NCBI GenBank assembly: GCA_030631415.1
Contig: DAOVLE010000283.1
Coordinates: forward strand, 1 to 5,278
DNA length: 5,278 nucleotides
Source: JAAEQG01 sp023133475
GTDB lineage: Bacteria > Planctomycetota > Phycisphaerae > UBA1845
Direction: 5' to 3'
The notes beneath the pieces were generated by a model that was not told the DNA's origin, ran no database searches, and saw only the letters and a program-made list of their open reading frames with translations. The translations under genes and the position numbers were made by a program. How positions within the stretch are numbered: position 1 is the first letter of the stretch; the number at the start of each line of letters is the position of its first letter. Positions 1 to 5,192 of the stretch are shown here, piece by piece.

Positions 1-32
1 TCGTAGAATGGGGACTATCCCCTGATTCGAAC

Positions 33-37
33 AGGAG
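33..37 (+). promoter_or_regulatory. Shine-Dalgarno site for the small chimeric ORF
   Basis: AGGAG lies seven bases before the ATG at 45. This is the only textbook ribosome binding site in the window. It supports position 45 as a genuine start and suggests that the 5' part of this ORF came from a properly translated gene. Confidence 0.6.
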
Positions 38-44
38 AGAAAAC

Positions 45-275
45 ATGGCTCGGCTCAACCAGTCATTCTGCCTCGGACTCTATCTGAAGGAAGGGATCCC
101 GCTGGAGGAACTCATCCGCGGGGCGAAGGAGATCGGCTATGCGGCGGCGGAGCTCTGGCACCGCGAGGGGGCGCCTTTCGACGAACTCGTCGAGGTCACC
201 CCAAACGCGATTCGCCTGCGCAAGCGCTTCCTAAAAGAACTCGACCGCCGCCGCGCCATGCGTGGGCAGGGCTGA
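45..275 (+). CDS. Chimeric 76-residue ORF: hydroxypyruvate isomerase-like N-terminus joined to TypA/BipA-like C-terminal tail
   Basis: Residues 1 to about 50 (MARLNQSFC, then ELIRGAKEIGYAAAELWHR) resemble the first strand and helix of the xylose isomerase-like TIM-barrel family that includes hydroxypyruvate isomerase and other sugar-phosphate isomerases. Those proteins are normally about 260-300 residues, so the barrel and its metal-binding residues are missing. Residues 46-72 (DELVEVTPNAIRLRKRF, then LKELDRRRA) instead match the extreme C-terminus of the ribosome-associated GTPase TypA/BipA, which in E. coli ends with a closely similar DELVEVTP...IRKRHL...DRRRA stretch. The two matches overlap at DELVE (residues 46-50, bases 180-194), which suggests fusion at a short shared sequence. 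The ORF has a good ribosome binding site and is open from start to stop. It can have neither isomerase nor GTPase activity. It is probably a deletion remnant or an assembly join; a small functional protein is less likely. It converges on the EF-G gene. Confidence 0.65.
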   Translation: MARLNQSFCLGLYLKEGIPLEELIRGAKEIGYAAAELWHREGAPFDELVEVTPNAIRLRKRFLKELDRRRAMRGQG

Positions 276-384
276 AGCGGGCGTCGCGGCTGCTTGCCAG
301 AAGCACCTCCGCATCAACGCCGCCCGCGATCTTGTCGCATCCCCCAAGATCCAGGTCTTTGCACGGCGCACTGGGAAACGCGAA

Positions 385-2478
385 CTAACGCCTTAATGCT
401 TGCCGGTTGTCGCGGGCCTGGGCGATGATCTCTTCCTGCACGTTGCGCGGGGCTTGCTTGTAACAACTGAATTCCATGCTGAACGTGCCGCCTCCTTGCG
501 TCGCCGAGCGGAGATCGGTCGCGTAGCCGAAGATGTTTGCCAGCGGCACCTCAGCCGTCACGATCGTGAGGTCGCCCCTGTCGGCGGTGTCGAGGACGGT
601 GCCGCGCCGGCTGATCAAATCACCGACTACCGCGCCTTGAGCATCGGAGCACACCTCGACCTCGATCTTCATGATCGGTTCGAGGATCGCCGGGTGGGCT
701 TTGAGATAGGCTTGCCGGAATGCTTCCCGAGAGGCAACCTGGAACGCCAGATCGGACGAATCGACCGAATGCGACGAGCCGTCTTCGAGGATCATCTTGA
801 CTCCCACGACCGGGTAGCCTGCCAGCGGCCCGTTCATGCGAGCTACCTGAAAACCCTTGTCGCACGACGAGATGTACTCGGTAGGAATATGGCCGCCACG
901 GACCAGGTTCTCGAAGACGTACTCCTCCGACTCCTCGGCAGCCAAGGGAACCATCTTGCCAACGACGTGGGCGTACTGACCAGAGCCACCGGTCTGTTTC
1001 TTATGGCGATAGTTGAACGGGGCCTGGCGCGTGGGGGCTTCGCGGTAGTTGACCCGCGGCGCGCCGACTTCGACCGCGCACCCGTATTCGCGTCTGATCC
1101 GCTCGACGTAGACATCGAGTTGCAGCTCGCCGATGCCGGCGATGATCGTCTCGTTGGTCTCCGGGTCGCTATGTGCGTGGAAGGTCGGATCCTCGCGCAC
1201 AAAGCGGTGCAGCGCCTTGCTGAGCTTGTCGCGGTCGATGTTCCGGGCGGGGCTGATCGCCAGCGAGATGACCGGCTCTGGCGTCTGAATGTTTTCCAGC
1301 GCGTAGTTCAGCTTGTCGTCGCAGAATGTCTCGCCCGACGCGCACGGCGCCCCGATGATCGCGACGATATCACCCGGGCCGGCCTCGGCGACATCTTCAC
1401 GCTCGTTGGCGTGCATACGCACCATGCGCCCGATGCGCACGCTACGGCGCGACCGCGTGCTGAAGACCGTCGCACCCTTCTTCAGCCGGCCCTGATAGAC
1501 CCGCGTGTACGTGAGTTGGCCAAACGACTCGTCGACCAGCTTGAAAGCCATCGCCACCAGCGGCGCGTCCGCATCAGCCGTCATCGCCACTTCGGCTCCG
1601 TCGTTATCGTTGTCACGCGCGAAGTACATTCGGTCCAGCGGCGACGGCAGGTAATCCACCACGGCATCCAGCAGAGGCTGAATGCCCTTGTTCTTGAACG
1701 CCGACCCCATCATCACCGGTACAATCTCCCGGCTGATGGTCAGGCGTCGAATCACCGTGTGAAGCAGCTCGACGGTCGGCTCCCGGTCTTCCAGCATCAA
1801 CTCCATAAGCTCGTCGTCATAGAGCGACAGCGCATCGAGCATGCCGTTCCGCGCGCGCTGGGCCTCTTCGACCAGCTCAGCCGGGATCGGACTCCGTCGG
1901 ACAGATTCGCCGCGCTGGCCGTGGAAGTAGACAGCCTGCATCGTGACCAGGTCGATAACGCCCTCGAACTCCCGCTCCAGGCCGATCGGGATCTGCAACT
2001 GGACGGTTTCCATCTCGAGCTTCTGTTCGATCTCCAGTACGACACGCGCCGGATCGGCGCCAACTCGGTCCAGCTTATTGATGAAGGCGATGCGCGGAAC
2101 GCTGTAGCGTTTCATCTGGCGATCAACCGTAAACGACTGGGACTGTACGCCGCCTACCGCACATAGCACCAGGATGGCGCCGTCGAGCACGCGGAGCGAG
2201 CGCTCCACCTCGACCGTGAAATCGACGTGGCCGGGGGTGTCGATGATGTTGACCTGACGATCGAGCCAGTCGACCGTGGTGGTGGCGGAAGCAATGGTGA
2301 TGCCGCGCTCTTTTTCGAGTTCCATGTGATCCATGGTGGCACCGTTGCCGGCCCCGCGTACCTCACTCATCTTGTGGATGCGGCCGGAGTAGAAGAGCAT
2401 CCGCTCGGTCAGGGTGGTCTTGCCCGAGTCGATGTGGGCCGAGATGCCGATGTTGCGAATTCGTTGAATGGATTCCAT
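385..2478 (-). CDS. fusA: Translation elongation factor G (spdEFG1/mitochondrial EFG1-like class)
   Basis: This cytoplasmic GTPase drives tRNA-mRNA translocation on the ribosome. At 697 residues it is full length (E. coli EF-G is 704). All G-domain motifs are visible: P-loop AHIDSGKT at 14-21, switch I RGITI at 58-62, DTPGH at 80-84 with the catalytic-type His84, NKLD at 134-137 and GSAFKNKG at 258-265. Domain II starts near 305, domain IV carries GGSGQYAHV at 497-505 and His570 (the equivalent of E. coli His583 at the domain IV tip), and domain V begins near 596. The P-loop Ser18 (HIDSGKTT rather than HIDAGKTT) and the SGRI...EVRG...MDHMELEKERGITI block point to the spdEFG1/mtEFG1 lineage, seen in spirochaetes and planctomycetes. 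The gene stands alone, without rpsL, rpsG or tuf, so it is outside a str operon. The ATG at 2478 has only a weak AGG eight bases upstream. The protein begins directly with the G domain, which supports this start. Confidence 0.97.
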   Translation of the reverse strand: MESIQRIRNIGISAHIDSGKTTLTERMLFYSGRIHKMSEVRGAGNGATMDHMELEKERGITIASATTTVDWLDRQVNIIDTPGHVDFTVEVERSLRVLDGAILVLCAVGGVQSQSFTVDRQMKRYSVPRIAFINKLDRVGADPARVVLEIEQKLEMETVQLQIPIGLEREFEGVIDLVTMQAVYFHGQRGESVRRSPIPAELVEEAQRARNGMLDALSLYDDELMELMLEDREPTVELLHTVIRRLTISREIVPVMMGSAFKNKGIQPLLDAVVDYLPSPLDRMYFARDNDNDGAEVAMTADADAPLVAMAFKLVDESFGQLTYTRVYQGRLKKGATVFSTRSRRSVRIGRMVRMHANEREDVAEAGPGDIVAIIGAPCASGETFCDDKLNYALENIQTPEPVISLAISPARNIDRDKLSKALHRFVREDPTFHAHSDPETNETIIAGIGELQLDVYVERIRREYGCAVEVGAPRVNYREAPTRQAPFNYRHKKQTGGSGQYAHVVGKMVPLAAEESEEYVFENLVRGGHIPTEYISSCDKGFQVARMNGPLAGYPVVGVKMILEDGSSHSVDSSDLAFQVASREAFRQAYLKAHPAILEPIMKIEVEVCSDAQGAVVGDLISRRGTVLDTADRGDLTIVTAEVPLANIFGYATDLRSATQGGGTFSMEFSCYKQAPRNVQEEIIAQARDNRQALRR

Positions 2479-2509
2479 GGTTATTGCCTACAAGTCCTGC
2501 GTCTACAAA

Positions 2510-2515
2510 ATATTA
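2510..2515 (-). promoter_or_regulatory. fusA: Possible -10 element of the EF-G promoter
   Basis: On the minus strand TAATAT occurs 31 bases before the EF-G start codon, in a short AT-rich patch within otherwise GC-rich DNA. It would give a leader of roughly 25 bases. No TTGACA-like -35 hexamer is visible at 17-18 bases spacing, so this is only a candidate. Confidence 0.3.
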
Positions 2516-2539
2516 CGACACTCACGCGGATCGATCTCC

Positions 2540-2561
2540 GGTAAACATCCAGCAAATCCGT
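2540..2561 (+). repeat. Dispersed 22-bp motif, copy 1
   Basis: This stretch, beginning ggtaaacatccag, matches 3157-3178 at 19 of 22 positions in the same orientation. All three differences are transitions. It lies only about 60 bases before the EF-G start codon. Together with 2693-2715 and 3158-3180 it forms a three-copy family in this spacer. Confidence 0.6.
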
Positions 2562-2571
2562 CCAGTCTGTT

Positions 2572-2620
2572 GTACCGCCGGCATCCTGCCGGCATCCTGC
2601 CGGCTGGAAGCCGGCGGTAC
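2572..2620. repeat. 49-bp near-perfect hairpin with internal 11-bp tandem repeat
   Basis: The arms gtaccgccggc (2572-2582) and gccggcggtac (2610-2620) are perfect inverse complements. Pairing continues inward about the same centre: three pairs at 2584-2586/2606-2608 and six at 2588-2593/2599-2604, with two single mismatches and a five-base loop. In all, 20 of 22 positions pair. Inside it, ccggcatcctg occurs twice in tandem (2578-2588 and 2589-2599), followed directly by the nine-base tandem gcggtacgg (2614-2622, 2623-2631). There is no T-run on either side, so it is not an obvious intrinsic terminator. It is better read as a REP-like dispersed palindrome. Confidence 0.8.
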
Positions 2621-2649
2621 GGGCGGTACGGTGGTGTCAGGCACCCTGA

Positions 2650-2669
2650 CCACGCTTGCGTGGCCCTGC
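2650..2669. repeat. Small hairpin, partial copy of the 3444-3470 palindrome
   Basis: ccacgcttgcgtgg (2650-2663) folds into a compact stem. It is followed by ccctgca, which parallels the cgtggccatgca segment of the hairpin at 3444-3470. The shared core is ccacg, four bases, then cgtggcc, one variable base, then tgca. This suggests two members of one repeat family, this copy having lost the left outer arm. Confidence 0.5.
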
Positions 2670-2692
2670 ACTCGGTAGTTGATCCGAACCTG

Positions 2693-2715
2693 CCATGGGT
2701 TCACTGAATGTTTAC
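2693..2715 (-). repeat. Dispersed motif, copy 2; left end of a 23-bp imperfect inverted repeat
   Basis: The segment begins ccatgggttc and ends with actgaatgtttac (2703-2715). It is the inverse complement of 3158-3180 at 21 of 23 positions, with the last 13 bases perfect. Both mismatches are transitions. With its partner it brackets 488 bp of noncoding DNA (2693-3180). No convincing flanking target-site duplication was found. Confidence 0.65.
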
Positions 2716-2802
2716 GATCTCCACGTCGTGCTCTTGGTCATTCCCCGGCCCGCGATCATGGCGGGTTTGGAACACGTCTGTTATTGTCCTGCGTGGGTTG
2801 GC

Positions 2803-2845
2803 GGCGCCCGCAAACCGGTTCGGAGCGAACCGGTGTCTGGGCGCC
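2803..2845. repeat. 43-bp two-stem hairpin
   Basis: The inner stem accggttcg / cgaaccggt (2814-2822 and 2826-2834) is a perfect nine pairs closed by a three-base loop, gag. The outer stem ggcgccc / gggcgcc (2803-2809 and 2839-2845) adds seven perfect pairs. The two are separated by exactly four bases on each side, so both centre on base 2824. No T-run follows on either strand. The 12-mer cgaaccggtgtc within it recurs at 5130-5141, after the SUI1 gene. Confidence 0.8.
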
Positions 2846-2862
2846 CCCTCTTGTCGAAGGGT

Positions 2863-2881
2863 GGGATTCCCAACGGAACCC
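2863..2881. repeat. Short bulged hairpin
   Basis: gggattcc pairs with ggaaccc across a caac loop, leaving one bulged A at 2866. It lies 17 bases after the larger hairpin at 2803-2845 and could be part of the same structured segment. Alone it is short enough to have arisen by chance. Confidence 0.35.
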
Positions 2882-2984
2882 GTGACGCCACGACCGAAGT
2901 CGCTGCCGCAGGCCGCACTAAACCGAACCGACCGCTCCGCCAACGTTGGCTGAGCAGTCGATATGCGATCATCACGCGACGGAC

Positions 2985-3001
2985 GGGTGGCCACGCCACC
3001 C
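2985..3001. repeat. Seven-pair hairpin with three-base loop
   Basis: gggtggc (2985-2991) and gccaccc (2995-3001) are perfect inverse complements around a cac loop. The words gggtggc and ccacg also occur around the palindrome at 3440-3470, so this may be a rearranged relative of that family. It is followed on the plus strand by a more AT-rich stretch. Confidence 0.5.
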
Positions 3002-3049
3002 GCTACGCTAGTATAGCATAACGATCACGAACCGACAGTTCAACAGAAA

Positions 3050-3071
3050 AGATAACAAAACCCTCCGGGTT
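3050..3071 (-). terminator. Possible weak intrinsic terminator, minus strand
   Basis: Read on the minus strand, AACCC-GGA-GGGTT forms a five-pair stem (3059-3071) followed by TTGTTATCTTTTCTG, a T-rich tail. It would act on minus-strand transcripts coming from the methyltransferase, but lies about 430 bases beyond its stop codon. The stem is short and the T-run is interrupted, so the call is tentative. Confidence 0.3.
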
Positions 3072-3157
3072 ATGGGCCCGATCAGACCCATCCCGGGCGA
3101 TTGTGCCCAACCCCAGTAATGAGCATGACTTACAGATAACTCTTCAGCCGTATGCAG

Positions 3158-3180
3158 GTAAACATTCAGTAAACCCGTGG
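3158..3180 (+). repeat. Dispersed motif, copy 3; right end of the 23-bp imperfect inverted repeat
   Basis: gtaaacattcagt followed by aaacccgtgg is the inverse complement of 2693-2715 (21 of 23 positions). Extended by one base to the left, it also matches 2540-2561 in direct orientation (19 of 22). One family therefore occurs here in both orientations. Confidence 0.65.
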
Positions 3181-3256
3181 TGAAGAGGCAACGAGGCAAC
3201 AAGGTGTCTGCGGATCCGAGCCCTGGGGTAAAGGCGGCAATCTCAGGCATTCCGTC

Positions 3257-3397
3257 GCGCTAGGCCCGGCATTTATGCCGGGTGAGAAGGCCGAACGAAG
3301 CCCCCCCCCGTTCCGCCCTGCCGCCTTCGGCGGCAGGGCGGAACGGGGGGGCAAAGGCAACCACTCCAATACCCGGCATAAATGCCGGGCCTAGCGC
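3257..3397. repeat. 141-bp nested palindrome (27-bp outer arms, 23-bp inner stem)
   Basis: The outer arms at 3257-3283 and 3371-3397 are perfect 27-base inverse complements, and each arm is itself nearly palindromic (cccggcatttatgccggg). Between them an inner hairpin, 3303-3325 against 3329-3351, pairs perfectly over 23 bases with a ttc loop and includes a run of seven C opposite seven G. Both inverted repeats centre on base 3327. The two linkers (3284-3302 and 3352-3370) are both 19 bases long but are not complementary. No ORF of any recognisable family lies inside. The structure resembles a MITE-like or REP/BIME-like element. It lies 105 bases past the methyltransferase stop codon and could also end that transcript, although no T-run follows. 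Confidence 0.9.
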
Positions 3398-3443
3398 AAG
3401 CCTGCTCCCACGAAACCCACGCTATTCCGCATACGGGCGGGTG

Positions 3444-3470
3444 GCATGGTCCACGTTTACGTGGCCATGC
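3444..3470. repeat. 27-bp bulged hairpin downstream of the methyltransferase gene
   Basis: gcatgg / ccatgc (3444-3449 and 3465-3470) and ccacg / cgtgg (3451-3455 and 3460-3464) stack with a single bulged T at 3450 and a ttta loop, giving eleven pairs. It begins 32 bases after the minus-strand methyltransferase stop codon, so it could stabilise or mark that mRNA's 3' end. It lacks a T-run. Its core recurs at 2650-2669. Confidence 0.7.
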
Positions 3471-3501
3471 AGAGGGCCGGTTGCCCCGGGCATCCGCTGT
3501 C

Positions 3502-4668
3502 CTAATCCTCTTTGCGTCGCGTGCCCTCGTACAGCTCGTACTTGAGCAGCCGGCAGTCGATCTTCGCGTTGAAGAACTCCATGCGGCGGCTCGCCCGAAG
3601 CCCGACCTTCTTCGCGAGTTCGAGGTTCCCCGTGAAGATGTAACCGGTCCACCCCGGGCACCGCTGCTTGAAGAAATCACCCATGCGCTTGTAGGTCTTC
3701 TCAAGTTCCGCGAGTAGGCCGAGTCGCTCGCCGTACTCGGGGTTGATGACGACGATCCCCTTTTCGGGCGGGATCGGTGTTTCCGCGAAATCGCACACGT
3801 CGAACCGGATCATGTGGTGCACGCCGGCGGTCTCGGCGTTCTTTCTGGCTGCCCGTATCGCGCCCGCATCGATATCGGTGGCGATGATGGGGGCGATCGT
3901 GCCTTTGTTGCGGATCTTCCTGGCGATTCGGCGCATCGACTGCCAGGTGTCGGAATCGAAACCCTTGCGGTGCATGAACCCGAAGTTATCTCGAAGCAGC
4001 CCGGGCGGGCGCCCCGAGGCGATCAGCGCCGCCTCGATGGCGAGCGTGCCGCTCCCGCACATCGGGTTGACCAGCGGCACGGACCCGTCATACCCCGTCG
4101 CAAGGATGACACCCGCCGCCAACGTTTCCTGCATCGGCGCTTTGTGCGGCATCTTGCGGTAGTTTCGATCCGCGAGTTTTCGCCCAGAGGTGTTGAGGAA
4201 AAGCCGGGCATCGTCCCCATTCCAATAGAGATGGACGACGAAGTTCTCCCGCAGCGGCCCGGAGTTCGGCCGAGCACCGATCACCGACGCCACGCGGTCC
4301 ACGATGGCGTCCTTGACCTTGAGGCTTGCGAACCGCCAATCATTGATGGTTGGCGTGTTCACGCTTGAGACCACACTGAGGTACTCATCGGGTGAGATCA
4401 TCTCCTCCCACCGCAGCGCGCGCACATGCCCGTACAGCTCGTCCGGATCGGCGCAGGTGAATGTATCGATCAGGACGAGCACGTTGAACGCGGTACGCAG
4501 AAAGAGATTCAATCGCATGGCGTCATGCATGCCGGCTGTGATCTCCAGGCCGGTCGGCCGAGAAGAATCGATCGTGTAACCAAGCTCCTCGACCTCGCGC
4601 CGAAGGTAGTCGACCAGGCCGGGGGCACAGGTGATGCGAATCGCTTGCGGTTCATGAAAGTCAGTCAT
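3502..4668 (-). CDS. THUMP-domain class I SAM-dependent rRNA methyltransferase (RlmL N-terminal domain / YpsC type)
   Basis: This 388-residue protein probably methylates N2 of a guanine in 23S rRNA, as the RlmL N-terminal half does at G2445 in E. coli. An N-terminal ferredoxin-like/THUMP region (about 5-155) would bind RNA. The conserved linker DRNYRKMPHKAPMQETLAA (167-185) leads into the Rossmann methyltransferase. Motif I is NPMCGSGT (201-208), the acidic SAM-ribose loop is TDID (264-267), and the catalytic-loop position reads NPEYGERLG (309-317). RlmL and YpsC normally have NPPYGERL there, so Glu311 replaces a proline. The length fits stand-alone YpsC (about 385), not the 702-residue RlmL-RlmK fusion. 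The open frame continues upstream to 5109, but that part is antisense to the SUI1 gene. The ATG at 4668 starts exactly at the conserved fold (AIRITCAPGLVDYL), so I chose it. No clear Shine-Dalgarno precedes it. The exact target base cannot be read from sequence. Confidence 0.9.
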   Translation of the reverse strand: MTDFHEPQAIRITCAPGLVDYLRREVEELGYTIDSSRPTGLEITAGMHDAMRLNLFLRTAFNVLVLIDTFTCADPDELYGHVRALRWEEMISPDEYLSVVSSVNTPTINDWRFASLKVKDAIVDRVASVIGARPNSGPLRENFVVHLYWNGDDARLFLNTSGRKLADRNYRKMPHKAPMQETLAAGVILATGYDGSVPLVNPMCGSGTLAIEAALIASGRPPGLLRDNFGFMHRKGFDSDTWQSMRRIARKIRNKGTIAPIIATDIDAGAIRAARKNAETAGVHHMIRFDVCDFAETPIPPEKGIVVINPEYGERLGLLAELEKTYKRMGDFFKQRCPGWTGYIFTGNLELAKKVGLRASRRMEFFNAKIDCRLLKYELYEGTRRKED

Positions 4669-4746
4669 CGCCGTAGAAGATACTCGTTCGCCGGCGCCCC
4701 GGAAAGCCCCTCGACCGCGCTGCGGGGTTCCTGTACGATGCGGGGG
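4669..4746. promoter_or_regulatory. Divergent intergenic region between methyltransferase and SUI1 genes
   Basis: These 78 bases must hold the start signals for both divergent genes. A GC-rich bulged hairpin is visible at 4701-4731 (ggaa and cccc against gggg and ttcc, AG bulge at 4705-4706), just before the SUI1 start. On the minus strand TTTCCG, 17 bases and TATCTT form a poor promoter match only eight bases before the methyltransferase ATG, so that transcript would be nearly leaderless if real. No convincing sigma-70 promoter is present for either gene. Confidence 0.3.
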
Positions 4747-5103
4747 ATGTCTGGATTCTTCGCTGGTACACCGCTGGAACGGCCGGTTTCCTGCCATGTT
4801 TGTGAGAAACCGCTGGATCAGTGCACCTGCCCCCGCAGTGCTGATGGGGACGTGCGGCTGCCCAAGGACCAGCCCGTCCGCATCCGCCGCGAGAAACGCC
4901 GAAAGGGCAAGATCGTGACTGTCGTGGATGGTCTGGACCCTTCGGCGTCCGACCTGGGCGCGATTCTGCGGCAGCTCAAGTCGGCCTGCGCAGCCGGCGG
5001 GACGGTGACCGGGGGTGTCCTCGAGATTCAGGGCGATCACACGAAGCGCGTGGTGGCAATCCTCGAGGGCTTGGGATACCCCGCCAAGAGAAGCGGCGGG
5101 TAA
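4747..5103 (+). CDS. SUI1/eIF1-family translation factor (YciH-type) with N-terminal Cys4 cluster
   Basis: This 118-residue protein belongs to the SUI1 family, whose eukaryotic member eIF1 guards start-codon selection. E. coli YciH is the 108-residue bacterial relative. The SUI1 fold covers about 43-118: a basic stretch VRIRREKRRKGKIVTVVDGL (44-63), the helix DLGAILRQLKSACAAGG (69-85), then VTGGVLEIQGDH (87-98) and a closing helix ending KRSGG. Each part parallels YciH (GRKGKGVCLITGVD, CGCGGAVKDGVIEIQGD, KLAGG). Ahead of it Cys16, Cys19, Cys26 and Cys28 (CHVC-x6-CTC) form a likely zinc-binding knuckle, also seen in many bacterial SUI1 proteins and reminiscent of the DENR N-terminus. I chose ATG 4747 because MSGFFAGTPLERP looks like a natural N-terminus; ATG 4738 (three residues longer) is possible. 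Neither has a properly spaced Shine-Dalgarno. The role in bacteria is poorly defined. The gene is divergent from the methyltransferase. Confidence 0.92.
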   Translation: MSGFFAGTPLERPVSCHVCEKPLDQCTCPRSADGDVRLPKDQPVRIRREKRRKGKIVTVVDGLDPSASDLGAILRQLKSACAAGGTVTGGVLEIQGDHTKRVVAILEGLGYPAKRSGG

Positions 5104-5192
5104 CCACACCCCGTCGCACCAACTTGGCCCGAACCGGTGTCAAGTCCTGATCTAAAGTTGTCACTTGTTGTTCTCCTTTCCGGCACATCTGT

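Larger units (their letters stand above)
2479..3501. other. Gene-poor, repeat-rich spacer of about 1 kb
   Basis: No ORF here resembles a protein family. The open frames are short, overlap one another on both strands, and translate palindromic DNA into low-complexity Arg/Pro/Gly-rich peptides. The spacer instead holds inverted repeats at 2572-2620, 2650-2663, 2803-2845, 2985-3001, 3059-3071, 3257-3397 and 3444-3470, plus three copies of a 21-23 bp dispersed motif. It is upstream of EF-G and downstream of the methyltransferase, both on the minus strand, so it must contain the EF-G promoter (nearest 2479) and probably the 3' end of the methyltransferase transcript. Base composition is uneven: 3000-3180 is clearly more AT-rich than the flanks. 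Confidence 0.75.

Noticed and set aside
10..44. tRNA-like T-arm on the minus strand (cctg-ttcgaat-cagg followed by gatagtcc and cca)
   Set aside because: The T-loop and CCA look tempting, but no anticodon arm, D-arm or matching 5' acceptor strand follows at the right distance. That sequence is the 5' end of the ORF at 45. The gggg-actat-cccc mini-hairpin at 10-22 explains the symmetry.
274..396. Possible remnant reading frame on the plus strand after the chimeric ORF (peptide including NAARDLVASPKIQVFARR)
   Set aside because: It has no start codon, no recognised family, and its end overlaps the EF-G 3' end. A seven-base inverted repeat here (277-283 and 321-327) has a 37-base loop and no T-run, so it was not called a terminator.
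400..2166. 588-residue open frame on the plus strand
   Set aside because: It lies wholly antisense to the EF-G gene, which has all family motifs. The translation is Arg/His/Asp-rich with no recognisable domain, as expected for the mirror frame of a GC-rich gene.
2522..3369. Several 60-108 residue ORFs in the spacer on both strands
   Set aside because: They overlap each other, lack ribosome binding sites, and their peptides follow the palindromic repeats. Repeated SALPP..AAGRNGG-type stretches come from reading the 3303-3351 hairpin.
2479..3501. CRISPR array or other regularly spaced repeats
   Set aside because: The repeats are inverted, differ in sequence and have irregular spacing. There are no constant-length spacers and no cas genes.
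4426..4746. Upstream in-frame extension of the SUI1 gene
   Set aside because: This part overlaps the methyltransferase coding sequence on the other strand and shows no family similarity. SUI1-like sequence begins only after 4747.
4669..5109. 147-residue N-terminal extension of the methyltransferase frame
   Set aside because: It runs antisense through the whole SUI1 gene. The family fold begins right after the ATG at 4668, and the extension shows no domain.
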